From Thermaerobacter marianensis DSM 12885 (lineage in GTDB: Bacteria; Bacillota; Sulfobacillia; Thermaerobacterales; Thermaerobacteraceae): DNA of 64,000 nucleotides. The stretch covers positions 1,426,001 through 1,490,000 of the forward strand of contig NC_014831.1 of NCBI RefSeq assembly GCF_000184705.1, written 5' to 3'. Both the position numbers and the translations under genes were made by a program. The notes beneath the pieces are model-generated. The model made no database searches and was not told where the DNA came from. It saw only the letters and a list, made by a program, of their open reading frames with translations. Shown one piece after another: positions 32,379-44,235 of this stretch; position 1 is the stretch's first letter, and each line of letters begins with the position of its first letter.

Positions 32379-33074
32379 TCAGAGCCACCGCGGTGCCCGC
32401 CGCCGCGGCGCCAGCAGCAACAACCCCGCGGCCCCAGCGACGAATCCCGCCACGTGGGCCCACCATGCCACCAGGCTCACGTTGGGCGCCCCCAGCGCCG
32501 CCAGGCCGTTGAACACCTGCAGCCCAAACCAGACCAGCAGGAAGACCCACGCGGGCACTTCCGCTACCGTAATGAAGACGAAGAGAAAAATCAAGGTAAT
32601 GATACGTGACCGGGGGAAGGCCAGGAAGTAGGCACCCAGGACCCCCGCCACGGCGCCGCTGGCGCCGATAGTGGGGATGGTGGACGAGGGGTTGGCCGCC
32701 ACGTGGGCCCAGTTGCCCAGCACGCCCGTCAGCAGGTAGAAGAGCAGGAACCGGCCCTTGCCCAGACGGTCTTCCACATTGTCGCCGAAGACCCACAAAA
32801 ACAACATGTTGCCCAGCAGGTGCACCGGGCTGCCGTGGAGGAACATGGCCGTGATCAGAGGAAGGTAGGGGCCCGGGCCGACCTGGGGCAACAGGGACAG
32901 GGGCGGGATGGAAGCGGGGATCACGCCGTAGCGCTCGGCCAGCATCCCGATCCCCGCGGCCGGGGTCGGACCCGTGGTCCATTCCACGTAAAACACATAG
33001 ACATTGATGGCAATGAGCAGTACGGTGATCCAGGGAAAGCGCCGGGAACGGATGGTGTCGCGCAACGGGATCAT
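32379..33074 (-). CDS. Rhomboid-family intramembrane serine protease
   Basis: A 231-residue polytopic membrane protease. WITVLLIAINVYVFYVEWTT is the first helix. HLLGNMLFLWVFGDNVEDRL (near residue 84) supplies the His and Asn of the oxyanion region, GASGAVAGVLGAYFLA (near 137) the catalytic serine, and WAHVAGFVAGAAGLLLL (near 205) the catalytic histidine, so the dyad is complete. The ATG follows AAGGAG at six bases. It lies between ireB and ruvX, in a spot where Bacillus has no rhomboid gene. Substrate unknown. Confidence 0.94.
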   Translation of the reverse strand: MIPLRDTIRSRRFPWITVLLIAINVYVFYVEWTTGPTPAAGIGMLAERYGVIPASIPPLSLLPQVGPGPYLPLITAMFLHGSPVHLLGNMLFLWVFGDNVEDRLGKGRFLLFYLLTGVLGNWAHVAANPSSTIPTIGASGAVAGVLGAYFLAFPRSRIITLIFLFVFITVAEVPAWVFLLVWFGLQVFNGLAALGAPNVSLVAWWAHVAGFVAGAAGLLLLAPRRRAPRWL

Positions 33075-33256
33075 GGTCTGCTCCTTCCTGCCGGTGCCTC
33101 CGGCTTCCCGTGCCCGGCCGGTGCGGGCGTCCCTCTACGGGGGCCCTGTTCCGGTCCGGCCCACCCCCCGCAGGCGGCCCTTCCGGTGCGAAATCCTGTG
33201 AGGCCACGGCGCCCGCGGCCCCTGGGTCCGCCGGGCGCCCGGAAGGCGAGGTGACC

Positions 33257-33562
33257 GTGGTGACCCAGCCGATGGTACCCTCCCCCCGGCCCCGCCCGCC
33301 CCGGTTGCGGCGGCGGCTCCGCCACGCCCGCCGGCCGGCGGCCCCGTGGCCCGGCGATGCGTGGGGTGCCGCGCCCGGTGTCGCCCCGCTCCCCGAGCCC
33401 CGCTCGCAGGCGGGCTTCTGGGCCCGCTTCAGGGCGGAGCTGGCCTTCGTCGCCAGCTTGAAAGGCCTGTGGCTGGCGGTCGCCGCCGGCGGGTTCGTGG
33501 CCGGGTTCCTCCTGGGGACCTGGTTCGGGCGGGCCCTGGCGGCCGCCGCCCGTCTGCAGTAG
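33257..33562 (+). CDS. Hypothetical single-span membrane protein
   Basis: About 101 residues. An Arg/Pro-rich N-terminal half is followed by FWARFRAELAFVASLKG and one strong membrane helix (LWLAVAAGGFVAGFLLGTWF, about 73-92), ending RALAAAARLQ. A purine-rich GGAAGGCGAGGTGA precedes three clustered GTG codons (33251, 33257, 33260); the middle one is used here. No family recognised. On the plus strand between the divergent rhomboid and convergent ireB genes. Codon pattern fits coding but the short length leaves doubt. Confidence 0.55.
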   Translation: MVTQPMVPSPRPRPPRLRRRLRHARRPAAPWPGDAWGAAPGVAPLPEPRSQAGFWARFRAELAFVASLKGLWLAVAAGGFVAGFLLGTWFGRALAAAARLQ

Positions 33563-33732
33563 GCCCGCTGACCACCACTCCTCCCGGCAGGCCGCCCGAC
33601 CTCCCGCCCGTCGCCCGGTCGCCCCCCTGCCGGCCGGCAGGCAACCGCGGTCTGGCGGCCGGCCCTGCCCGACAGCGGTGAGGCTCCTCGGCAGGGCGCC
33701 CGGCGTGACCGCCTGCCGCAGGCCGCCTGCCG

Positions 33733-34164
33733 CTACGCCTCCCGGCGCGCCTCCCGGGCCCGGAGTCCCATCACGTACGACCGCACCAGCTCGGCCAGCA
33801 GTTCATCCCGTTCCACCCGGGCCACCAGCGCCCGGGCGCCGCGATGGCTGGTGATGTAGGCAGGATCACCGGACAAGAGGTAACCCGCCAGCTGCCGCAC
33901 GGGGTCGTAGCCCCGTTCTTCCAGGGCCTGGTACACCGCCGCCAGGATGGCCGCGGGATCCGCCGGCTGCCCGGCGGATCCCGCGGCGGGGCCCGTCGCA
34001 CCGAGGGCCAGGCCCCCGTACATCGTGGGCTCGCCGTCGGTAAAGGCACCTGCGGCCGTTCGGCCGGCCGCGGCCGCCCCGCCGGCCGGCCCGGCCAGCG
34101 GGCCCACCGCCAGCCCCCGCACCGGACCGTTCGCCGAGCGGGCCGGCTCCGCTCCCTGATGCAC
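33733..34164 (-). CDS. ireB: IreB-family regulatory phosphoprotein (UPF0297/YrzL), N-terminally extended
   Basis: A 143-residue protein whose last 85 residues are an IreB/UPF0297 domain: [40 protein letters not shown] and [20 protein letters not shown]. In Enterococcus IreB is a target of the Ser/Thr kinase IreK in cell-wall stress signalling. Normal family members are about 85-90 residues; here an extra 55-60 Ala/Gly/Pro-rich residues precede the domain. The GTG start is eight bases after GGAGG; an internal ATG near 34023 would give the usual length but lacks a ribosome site. Downstream of alaS, as in Bacillus. Confidence 0.88.
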   Translation of the reverse strand: MHQGAEPARSANGPVRGLAVGPLAGPAGGAAAAGRTAAGAFTDGEPTMYGGLALGATGPAAGSAGQPADPAAILAAVYQALEERGYDPVRQLAGYLLSGDPAYITSHRGARALVARVERDELLAELVRSYVMGLRAREARREA

Positions 34165-34370
34165 GCCTTTCGCCTCCGATCGGTGAACACGCCGTGGGCG
34201 CTCCTGAACCCGCCGTGGTCGGGGCCGGGCAGACGCCGCAGGCAGGGTCCCGGCGTCCGCCTCCGGCAACCCGGCGGACAGGTCCACCGGCACCCGCCGC
34301 AGGCGTCCAGCCCGCCCCGGCCGGAGCCGCGCGCCGCGGCGTGCGGGCGCCGGTGCCACCGTCATCCTCG

Positions 34371-34390
34371 CGGTTCGGCCCGCCGAACCG
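34371..34390 (-). terminator. Hairpin just after alaS
   Basis: Perfect eight-base arms CGGTTCGG and CCGAACCG around a four-base loop, two bases past the alaS stop. No U-run follows, so termination is uncertain; it may instead pause or process the alaS-ireB message. Confidence 0.4.
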
Positions 34391-34392
34391 GG

Positions 34393-37867
<3,475 letters not shown>

Positions 37868-38335
37868 ATGCCGGTGAAACCCGGATTCGTTCCCGGCCTC
37901 CGCGCCGAGGTGGAGGCGACGGTCGACGCCGGCATGCAGGCGGCCTTCGACGGCCGGGTGATCCACCCCCTTTACTCCACCTGGTCGCTGGTTCACCATC
38001 TCGAACACGCCGCCCGCCGGGTGCTGGAACCCTATCTCGAACCCCACGAGGAGGGGGTCGGGTACGCGGTGGAGGTCCGCCACCTGGCGCCGACACCCGT
38101 GGGCGCCAGGGTGCGGGCGGTGGCGGTCCTGGAGGCGGTGGAGGGCAACCGGGTGGTCTGTCGCGTGGAAGCCTACAACGACCTGGAGAAGATCGCCGAA
38201 GGCCGGCAGGTCCAGGTGGTCCTCGACCGGGCCGCCTTCCGCCGGCGCATCGCCGAAGTCCAGCAGCGCCTGGGGACCGCGGCGGCCGGTACCCCGGGGC
38301 AGGGGCGGACCTCGCGGGAAGCCCCCGGCGTCTGA
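37868..38335 (+). CDS. FlK-type hotdog thioesterase
   Basis: A 155-residue acyl-CoA thioesterase of the fluoroacetyl-CoA thioesterase family. STWSLVHHLEHAARRVLEPY (near residue 38), then GYAVEVRHLAPTPVGARVRA (near 63), with Thr, Glu and His spaced T-x7-E-x25-H, exactly the FlK catalytic triad spacing. VVCRVEAYNDLEKIAEGRQV completes the hotdog fold. Most family members outside Streptomyces cattleya probably hydrolyse ordinary short acyl-CoAs. GAGGTG touches the ATG, so a GTG two codons later may be the true start. Divergent from alaS and convergent with the AI-2E transporter gene. Confidence 0.88.
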   Translation: MPVKPGFVPGLRAEVEATVDAGMQAAFDGRVIHPLYSTWSLVHHLEHAARRVLEPYLEPHEEGVGYAVEVRHLAPTPVGARVRAVAVLEAVEGNRVVCRVEAYNDLEKIAEGRQVQVVLDRAAFRRRIAEVQQRLGTAAAGTPGQGRTSREAPGV

Positions 38336-38372
38336 CCCGGGCGCAGGGTTCGACACCACCGGGCGCGGCCGC

Positions 38373-39839
38373 TCACTCCGGGGTCTTCGTGCCCGACGGA
38401 ACCGGGGTGCGGGGCGTGCTGCGGCCCGGCCGGGGCGGGGCGGCCGCCGCCTCGGGCGCGCCCGGCGCCCGGCGGGTTGCCGGCTGCGGGCCCTCGCCGG
38501 TCCGCGCCTCCGGCGCCCTGGGCGGGAGCGGCTCCGGTGTCCCGCGGGCGGGTGCCTCCCGTACGGGGGCTGTCCCTTCCAACGGCTCCGGCCGGGAGGT
38601 GCCCGCCGCCCACGGTGGCGGGGCGTGGCCCGGGTTCGGCGTGGCACCGGCCGGCGGCCGGCCTTGGGGCGGCGCCGGCCGCCAACCCCGGAGCTTGCCG
38701 CCTGCCGCCGGACGCCCATGGCCGGCGGTCCCGGCGGGTGCCGGACCTCCCCCGCCGGCCCCGGTGGCCGGGGCGCTAGGGCCCCCCGGCCCGCGCCCCG
38801 CCAGCCGGCCGATCCCACCCACCCACTCCGGCCAGGCGAAAGCCAGGAGCACGTGGACGAGTCCCGCCACGGGAACGGCAAAGAGCAGGCCGGCCAGGCC
38901 GAAATGGTGGCCGGCCACCAGGAGCGCGCCGATCACCACCAGCGGGTGCACGCCCACCCGCTGGCCCAGGATGCGGGGCGAGAGCACGCTGTTCTCCACC
39001 CACTGGATCAGCAGCAGCGCCAAGGCCACCTTGACGGCCGTGGCCGGCGACTGGAGGGCCGCCATGGCCACCACGGGCACGGCGCCGATGATCGGACCGA
39101 AGTAGGGGATCAGGTCGGCCAGGGCCGCCAGGGCTCCCAGCAGCACGGCGAAGCGGAGGCCGAAGAAGGTGGCAACGGCGGTCACCATGAACCCCACGAA
39201 GCCGGCCACCAGCAGCTGCCCGCGGATGAACCCGCCGACCACCTGGTCCACGGCACGAACCAGCTCCAGCCAGCGCCGGCGCCGCCCCCGGCCCAGGCGC
39301 TCCCGTGCCCAGCGGCGCAGCCGCGGCAGGTCGTTGAGCAGGTAGAACGCCATGACCGGTGCCAGCAGCAGGGGCGCAGCGCCCAGCAGCCCTTCCACCA
39401 GGCCGCCCGTCAGATCGGCCAGCAGGGCAGTGACCCAGGCCTCGGTGCGATCGATCTGCTGCAGCACCGCTTGGCGCACCGTGGCGGGCAGCGTCGCCCG
39501 GGCCGCGTCCTGCCGGACCCCTTCCACCAGCGTCCGCAGCCGGCGGGTGTAACCCGGAAGCTGGGTTCCCAGCCGGTTCAGCTCGTCCAGGAAACCGGGC
39601 AGGAGATAGACCACGGCCACCGCCGCCGCCAGGGTGACCAGCAGGTAGAGCAGGAGGATGGCCGTGGCCCGGCGCAGGCCATAGGCCTCGAGAAAGTCCA
39701 CGGCCGGTGCCAGAAGATAGGTCAGGACCAGGGCGAGGACGAAGGGCGGCCAGGTGCCCCGCAGCAGGTAGAGGAGCCCCAGCCCGGCCGCGGCCAGGGC
39801 GGCGACGGAGAGGAGCCCACGCCAGGATGCCGGCGGCAT
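38373..39839 (-). CDS. AI-2E-family transporter (PerM/YdbO type)
   Basis: A 488-residue membrane protein. About seven to eight helices lie in residues 5-345, with family signatures LLAPVMAFYLLNDLPRLRRW near 160, DLIPYFGPIIGAVPVVAMAA near 245 and SPRILGQRVGVHPLVVIGAL near 288. The C-terminal 140 residues are a Pro/Gly/Ala-rich cytoplasmic or surface tail not found in standard members. Substrate is unknown; the family includes Na+/H+ antiporters and a proposed AI-2 exporter. Last gene of a three-gene operon with the small proteins at 39849 and 40066. The ribosome site is weak. Confidence 0.92.
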   Translation of the reverse strand: MPPASWRGLLSVAALAAAGLGLLYLLRGTWPPFVLALVLTYLLAPAVDFLEAYGLRRATAILLLYLLVTLAAAVAVVYLLPGFLDELNRLGTQLPGYTRRLRTLVEGVRQDAARATLPATVRQAVLQQIDRTEAWVTALLADLTGGLVEGLLGAAPLLLAPVMAFYLLNDLPRLRRWARERLGRGRRRRWLELVRAVDQVVGGFIRGQLLVAGFVGFMVTAVATFFGLRFAVLLGALAALADLIPYFGPIIGAVPVVAMAALQSPATAVKVALALLLIQWVENSVLSPRILGQRVGVHPLVVIGALLVAGHHFGLAGLLFAVPVAGLVHVLLAFAWPEWVGGIGRLAGRGPGGPSAPATGAGGGGPAPAGTAGHGRPAAGGKLRGWRPAPPQGRPPAGATPNPGHAPPPWAAGTSRPEPLEGTAPVREAPARGTPEPLPPRAPEARTGEGPQPATRRAPGAPEAAAAPPRPGRSTPRTPVPSGTKTPE

Positions 39840-39848
39840 GGCCGCGTT

Positions 39849-40061
39849 CTACCGCGCACCCACCCGGGCCAGCCCGCGCTGGGCCCGCGGCCGCGCCCAG
39901 CGCACCAGGCGCCGGCGCTGCCGGGGCAGCTCGAGCTCCAGCCACCGCCGGCTCCAGCGGCCCGCGCGGGCCAGCCAGCGGCCGGGCCGCATGCCCGCAC
40001 CCTCCAGGGCCGCCACCACCAGGCCGCCGATGACCACGCCCGCCCAGAACCGGCCGCCCAT
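39849..40061 (-). CDS. Small membrane protein of unknown function
   Basis: Seventy residues: one N-terminal helix (FWAGVVIGGLVVAALEGAGM) followed by a strongly basic C-terminus (RWSRRWLELELPRQRRRLVR). The ATG follows GGAGGGGTGA. Four base pairs after the zinc-ribbon gene and nine before the AI-2E transporter, so it is cotranscribed. YtxH-like in layout but no clear family. Confidence 0.65.
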   Translation of the reverse strand: MGGRFWAGVVIGGLVVAALEGAGMRPGRWLARAGRWSRRWLELELPRQRRRLVRWARPRAQRGLARVGAR

Positions 40062-40065
40062 GGCC

Positions 40066-40263
40066 TCACCCCTCCACCGGGGCCCGGCCGTTGGCGGCCC
40101 CGGCGCCGCCCACCAGCCGGACCCGGTTGCCTTCGGAGTCCAGGACGAAGCAGTCCACCTGGCCGGAGCCCAGATCCTGAAACTCGATGCAGCATTCCCA
40201 GCAATACCACTCGTTCTGGCCGATGCGACCCGTGGCATTGCCCGCGCAGACCGGACAGCGCAC
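40066..40263 (-). CDS. Small zinc-ribbon-like protein
   Basis: Sixty-five residues beginning MRCPVCAGNATGRIGQNEWY then CWECCIEFQDLG: two CxxC pairs that would bind one zinc, followed by a short beta-rich tail. GTG start nine bases after AGGAGG. First gene of the operon with the small membrane protein and the AI-2E transporter. No specific function can be assigned. Confidence 0.7.
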   Translation of the reverse strand: MRCPVCAGNATGRIGQNEWYCWECCIEFQDLGSGQVDCFVLDSEGNRVRLVGGAGAANGRAPVEG

Positions 40264-40339
40264 GTGGCGTCCCTCCTCGTGTTTCCTTAATCTGCGCGGG
40301 CTCGCCGCCGGTCATGCGGGCTGCGGTCCCAAAGGCACG

Positions 40340-40368
40340 GCGGCCGGGTGCCTTGCGCACCCGGCCGC
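40340..40368 (-). terminator. Hairpin terminator after mnmA
   Basis: Twelve-base arms GCGGCCGGGTGC (40340-40351) and GCACCCGGCCGC (40357-40368) with a five-base loop, about 75 bp past the mnmA stop. A short CTTT follows a few bases later on the minus strand. It separates mnmA from the downstream zinc-ribbon operon. Confidence 0.65.
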
Positions 40369-40444
40369 GGGACCTGGCGATACATACCTGGCGATAACGA
40401 TCAACGACCTCTGTCGCGGGACGATGACTCCGCCAACCGCACCG

Positions 40445-41662
40445 CTACCGCGCCGCCATGACCGCCGGCGCCGCGCCGGCGGAACGGTCGTGGCCGGGCG
40501 CCGCCCCGCCATCGGCCGCCGCCCCGGGGTCGTCGTCCAGGTCGCCGGGCGCCACGGGATCCAGCACCTCGGCGATCACGCCGCCGCCGGCCACCCGGTC
40601 GCCGTCGTAGAAGACCACCGCCTGCCCGGGGGTGATGGCCCGCTGGGGCTCGTCGAACCAGACCTCCACCGCGTCGTCGCGGCCCGCTACCGGCCGCACC
40701 ACCGCTGCCGCCTCGGGCGACTTGTACCGCACCTTGGCGGTGACCCGCGCCTCGCCCGCCAGCCCGGGCCAGGACACCCAGTTGACGTCCACCGCCCGCA
40801 GGCCCCGGGCGTAGGTGGCGGTGTCCGGCCCCACGATCAGCGCGTTCTGCTCGGGCAGGATCCGCACCACGTACATGGGCCGGTCGCTCTGGATGCCCAG
40901 GCCGCGCCGCTGGCCCACGGTGTAGTAGGCCAGGCCGCGGTGGGTGCCGATGCGCCGCCCGCGAATGTCGTAGATGGGCCCGGGCTGGATGCGGTCACCG
41001 GCCCGTTCCTCCAGAAACCGGTGGTGGTCATCGTCCTTGACGAAGCAGATCTCCTGGCTTTCGGGCTTGCGCGCCGTCACCAGGCCGTAGGCCTCGGCCA
41101 GGCGGCGCACCTCACTCTTCTCGAACCGCCCGATGGGCAGCAGGGTCCGGGCCAGCTGCTCCTGGGTGAAGTTGTAGAGCACGTAGGTCTGGTCCTTGCG
41201 CCGGTCCGCCGACTTGCGCAGGACGAACCGGCCGGCGGCGTCGTCATACTCCACGATGGCGTAGTGGCCGGTGGCCACGTAGTCGCAGCCCAGGGCCTGG
41301 GCCCGCCGCAGGAACTCGTCGAACTTGATGTAGCGGTTGCACGCGATGCACGGGTTGGGCGTGCGGCCGCGCAGGTACTCCTCCACGAAATAGTCGATGA
41401 CCTTCTCCTCGAAGTCCTGCCGCATGTTCATGACGTAGTACGGGATGCCCAGCCGCTCCGCCACCCGGCGCGCATCGTCGATGGCGCTCAGCGAGCAGCA
41501 GCCGCCGTAGCGGGCCTCGTCCTCGGCGGCCATGGCCGGCCACGTCTGCATGGTCACGCCGATGACCTCGTAGCCCTCGTCCCGCAGCAGGGCGGCCATC
41601 ACGGAGCTGTCCACCCCGCCGCTCATGGCCGCCAGGACACGGCCCTTGCCGGTCTTGCCCAC
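40445..41662 (-). CDS. mnmA: tRNA-specific 2-thiouridylase
   Basis: Thiolates U34 of Lys, Glu and Gln tRNAs; 405 residues. The PP-loop [20 protein letters not shown] is near residue 13, [18 protein letters not shown] with the catalytic Cys near 110, [20 protein letters not shown] near 137, [20 protein letters not shown] near 165, and [20 protein letters not shown] with the second catalytic Cys near 205. The C-terminal 40 residues are a low-complexity addition. The GTG start fits GAGGAGGTGG. About 56 bp downstream of the cysteine desulfurase that would supply sulfur, the normal firmicute pairing. Confidence 0.96.
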   Translation of the reverse strand: MGKTGKGRVLAAMSGGVDSSVMAALLRDEGYEVIGVTMQTWPAMAAEDEARYGGCCSLSAIDDARRVAERLGIPYYVMNMRQDFEEKVIDYFVEEYLRGRTPNPCIACNRYIKFDEFLRRAQALGCDYVATGHYAIVEYDDAAGRFVLRKSADRRKDQTYVLYNFTQEQLARTLLPIGRFEKSEVRRLAEAYGLVTARKPESQEICFVKDDDHHRFLEERAGDRIQPGPIYDIRGRRIGTHRGLAYYTVGQRRGLGIQSDRPMYVVRILPEQNALIVGPDTATYARGLRAVDVNWVSWPGLAGEARVTAKVRYKSPEAAAVVRPVAGRDDAVEVWFDEPQRAITPGQAVVFYDGDRVAGGGVIAEVLDPVAPGDLDDDPGAAADGGAAPGHDRSAGAAPAVMAAR

Positions 41663-41718
41663 GGCGCCACCTCCTCTCCGCTGCTCCGACCCAGTGTCCT
41701 CGCCTCGATCTCGCAACC

Positions 41719-42891
41719 TCAAACGCCCGCCACCAGGCCCAGGCTCCGGGCGCGTCGCGCCCGTTCCACCACCTCGGGCAGCACGTCCAGCACCCGGTCG
41801 ATGTCGGCCTCGGTGGTCCCGTCCCCCAAGGAGAAGCGGACGGCACTGAAAGCGTCGGCCTCGGAGAGCCCCATGGCCTGCAGCACGTGGGACGGTTCCG
41901 GGGTCCCGGCGCTGCACGCCGAGCCGCTGGAGGCCGCGATGCCTTCCAAATCCAGCTGGATCAGCACCGTATCCGCCGTCACCCCCGGCAGCCCCACGTT
42001 GGTGATGTGGGGCGCCCGGGGTGCGCCGGCACCGTGGATCCGCGCCCCCGGAATGCGCGCCAGCAGGCCTTCCTCCAGCCGCCGCTGCAGCCCGGCCAGG
42101 CGCGTCACCCGTTCCTCGCGCTCCCGGCCCGCCAGTTCCGCCGCCAGGCCGAAACCGGCGATGGCCGCCGTGTTCTCCGTCCCCGAGCGCAGGCGCCGCT
42201 CCTGCCCCCCGCCGTCCAGGAGGGGCAGCAGCTCCGTCCCTGCCCGGACATAAAGGGCGCCCGCACCCTTGGGGCCGCCGATCTTGTGGGCCGACAGGCT
42301 AAGCAGGTCGACGCCCAGCGCCTCCACATCCAGGGGCAAGACGCCCGCCGCCTGGACGGCATCGGTGTGGACCAGCACGCCCCGCGCCCGCGCCGCGCGG
42401 GCGATCTCGGCCACGGGCTGGATCGTCCCCACCTCGTTGTTGACCAGCATCACCGAGACCAGGATGGTGTCGGGCCGCAGGGCAGCCGCCACGCGCTCGG
42501 GATCGACGCGCCCGTCGCCGTCCACCGGCACGTAGCTGACGTCGAATCCCTGCCGCTCCAGGGCGGCGCAAGCGTGGAGCACGGCGGGGTGCTCCACCGC
42601 GGTGGTGACGATGTGCCGGCCCCGGTCGCCGTGGGCCAGGGCGACCCCCTTGAGGGCCAGGTTGTCGGCCTCGGTGCCGCCGGAGGTGAAGATCACCTCC
42701 CGCGGCCGGCACTTGAGCAGGCCGGCCACCTGGGCGCGCGCCTCGTCGATCACGGCCCGGGCCGCCCGCCCGGCGTGGTGCAGGCTGGACGGGTTGCCCC
42801 ACGCCTCCTCCAGAACCGCCATCATCCGCCGACGCACCTCGGGCCGCACGGGCGTGGTCGCCGCGTAGTCCAGGTAGACCCGCCGTTCCAC
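41719..42891 (-). CDS. Cysteine desulfurase (NifS/IscS family)
   Basis: A 390-residue PLP enzyme that mobilises sulfur from cysteine, here probably for MnmA as with YrvO in Bacillus. [20 protein letters not shown] opens the protein; [20 protein letters not shown] is near 72; the PLP lysine sits in [20 protein letters not shown] near 205; [16 protein letters not shown] near 240; and the active-site cysteine loop is [17 protein letters not shown] near 328. The GTG start lies after AGGAGGTGG; the frame is open 37 codons further upstream without similarity. It has its own sigma-A promoter at 43031-43059, separate from rrf2. Confidence 0.95.
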   Translation of the reverse strand: MERRVYLDYAATTPVRPEVRRRMMAVLEEAWGNPSSLHHAGRAARAVIDEARAQVAGLLKCRPREVIFTSGGTEADNLALKGVALAHGDRGRHIVTTAVEHPAVLHACAALERQGFDVSYVPVDGDGRVDPERVAAALRPDTILVSVMLVNNEVGTIQPVAEIARAARARGVLVHTDAVQAAGVLPLDVEALGVDLLSLSAHKIGGPKGAGALYVRAGTELLPLLDGGGQERRLRSGTENTAAIAGFGLAAELAGREREERVTRLAGLQRRLEEGLLARIPGARIHGAGAPRAPHITNVGLPGVTADTVLIQLDLEGIAASSGSACSAGTPEPSHVLQAMGLSEADAFSAVRFSLGDGTTEADIDRVLDVLPEVVERARRARSLGLVAGV

Positions 42892-43030
42892 CGCCACCAC
42901 CTCCTCTCCGTCGGCCCCGTGCACCTGCCAGACGGGAACGCCGTCGCCAGGCCTGGTCAGGGGCCCCAAGCCCCGGGTCCGCTGCGCCAGACCCCTTATC
43001 ACCCTTCATCAACTGTAAAACCTCACATTC

Positions 43031-43059
43031 AGGCTAACCCAGGGTGTGTGCCGGGTCAA
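43031..43059 (-). promoter_or_regulatory. Sigma-A promoter for the cysteine desulfurase-mnmA operon
   Basis: Minus strand TTGACC (43059-43054) and TAGCCT (43036-43031) with 17-bp spacing. Transcription would begin about 130 bp upstream of the cysteine desulfurase start. This separates the operon from rrf2, with which it would be contiguous in Bacillus. Confidence 0.7.
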
Positions 43060-43245
43060 CAAACCCGCGCCACGCCTTGATTTTGGGCTCGATCAGGAAC
43101 GTGTGTTTGCGGTGCCGACGGTGGGTTCGGTGGCACCCATGGCACCAACGTGGCACCAACTGCGCCACTGGCAGCGGTGGCGGTGCCCGACCCGTGCTCT
43201 GCCATGCCCACCGGATCAAAGACGGGAGAGCCTGCAGGGCATCCT
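43060..43245. repeat. Short gap with GGCACCAAC-type direct repeats
   Basis: Between the promoter and the terminator of the small gene pair. Near 43130-43165 the word TGGCACC recurs three times in about 30 bp (at roughly 43131, 43141 and 43150). Small open frames on both strands are rich in His and Cys but have no ribosome site. Possibly debris of an insertion. Confidence 0.35.
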
Positions 43246-43278
43246 AAAATAAAAGGGGGCGCGCCAACGACGCACCCC
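43246..43278 (-). terminator. Rho-independent terminator of the HicA-like operon
   Basis: Eight-base-pair stem (43278-43271 with 43263-43256, one G-U pair) and a seven-base loop, followed on the minus strand by CTTTTATTTT. A convincing intrinsic terminator about 115 bp past the small gene ending at 43395. Confidence 0.8.
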
Positions 43279-43394
43279 GCTCCCTCTCTTGAACGCGAAA
43301 TTCGCGCTCGCGGTCAGACCGTAAAAGCCCTGGCCTGGCTTCGGTCGCTACCGGCCGACGTCCCCCCGCTCTCCCCGTTCTAACACGTACACTA

Positions 43395-43745
43395 CTACAC
43401 CGACACAGGTGCCGCGCACAGATCGACAGAAGCCGCCCCTCCCGGATCAACTTCCTCGACCTGAATCTCGATCAAGTCCAGCGGGCCCTGGTAGCCAATG
43501 GACCGCAACGCATCCCCGAAGATGGCCTTGGCCTGCTCAAGGGCGACATCGGCATCCTGCGCCTGCACGTTGAAACGCGCCCCCAGGATCGGCGGGTCAA
43601 AGTGCCCCCACGTCACAGGACCGAGGGCCCGCCCATGATCCTCCAGCGCGCTCAACAGATCGGAGGCGCGCTCCGCCGCCTCCTCCCTCCTGGTACCCGG
43701 CGGCGCCGGCAGGCGAGCGGTCAGGTCGACCGAAAACTCACGCAT
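43395..43745 (-). CDS. Hypothetical protein, partner of the HicA-like gene
   Basis: A 116-residue acidic protein. MREFSVDLTARLPAPPG and ILGARFNVQAQDADVALEQA suggest two beta-alpha units of a ferredoxin-like fold, with a Leu-rich helix between (AAERASDLLSALEDHGRALG). No family name is recognised with confidence, but proteins of this pattern occur beside HicA-like genes. An ideal AAGGAGGTGATC ribosome site precedes the ATG. Only seven bases follow the upstream HicA-like stop, so the two are coexpressed in the order toxin-like then partner, as in hicAB. Base composition is less GC-rich than the flanks. Confidence 0.75.
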   Translation of the reverse strand: MREFSVDLTARLPAPPGTRREEAAERASDLLSALEDHGRALGPVTWGHFDPPILGARFNVQAQDADVALEQAKAIFGDALRSIGYQGPLDLIEIQVEEVDPGGAASVDLCAAPVSV

Positions 43746-43752
43746 TCCAGGA

Positions 43753-43959
43753 TCACCTCCTTGGCGGCCACTTCAGGCCAAACTTGCGAAGCCGAGCCAG
43801 GTTGTTGTGCCAGGCCCGCCAGTCGCTCGGCGTTTTCGCGATGACGACCGGTGGGAACCGCGGATCTGGAGGGTAGAGCTTGACGTGCTTGCCGCTGTCC
43901 TCGATGCGCCACCCCTGGCGTGCAGCTTCACGGAGGAGTTCGTGAACTTCCTTCTTCAT
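43753..43959 (-). CDS. HicA-like toxin-family small protein
   Basis: Sixty-eight basic residues: MKKEVHELLREAARQGWRIE, then SGKHVKLYPPD with the conserved histidine, a strand (PPVVIAKTPSD), and WRAWHNNLARLRKFGLKWP. This matches the dsRBD-like fold of HicA mRNA interferases and related phage proteins with a KHxK and an ARLRKxG ending. An active RNase toxin is plausible but not shown. The start ATG follows GGTGGTAGG. It is immediately downstream of the terminator at 44013-44050 and upstream of the acidic partner. Confidence 0.75.
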   Translation of the reverse strand: MKKEVHELLREAARQGWRIEDSGKHVKLYPPDPRFPPVVIAKTPSDWRAWHNNLARLRKFGLKWPPRR

Positions 43960-44012
43960 CCTACCACCCGGCGCAAGTTTTCTGCATGGCTCTGGCAATT
44001 CCTTCCTGAGAG

Positions 44013-44050
44013 AAAACAGAAAAAGGGGCCGCGCCCTCGCGGCGCGCCCC
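44013..44050 (-). terminator. Strong intrinsic terminator upstream of the HicA-like gene
   Basis: A GC stem with one bulge between 44050-44041 and 44036-44025, followed on the minus strand by TTTTTCTGTTTTCT. It would stop read-through from rrf2 before the small gene pair, which then needs its own promoter close to 43960-44010. Confidence 0.75.
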
Positions 44051-44202
44051 ACGTCACCAACAGGGCCCGATCCAGCATGACCGCCACCTGCAGCCGCGTT
44101 ATGCCCTGCCGGGCCGCCAGCAGGCGCTGGTGCACCGGATTGGAATTGGCGCGAAATTGGCACCATTCGGCGACGTCGAAGGCGGAGAAAATAAAGCAGT
44201 GA

Positions 44203-44220
44203 CGCGGGTTTCTTCCCGCG
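44203..44220 (-). terminator. Hairpin after rrf2
   Basis: CGCGGG-AAGAAA-CCCGCG, six base pairs, 16 bp past the rrf2 stop, followed after a few bases by TGCTTTATTTTC on the minus strand. A plausible first terminator for rrf2, backed up by the stronger one 155 bp further on. Confidence 0.55.
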
Positions 44221-44235
44221 CCACTCACGCCCCAC

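Noticed and set aside
43034-43219. A His/Cys-rich 61-codon minus-strand frame as a zinc-binding or integrase remnant
   Set aside because: There is no ribosome site or defined motif spacing, and it overlaps the promoter of the desulfurase operon.
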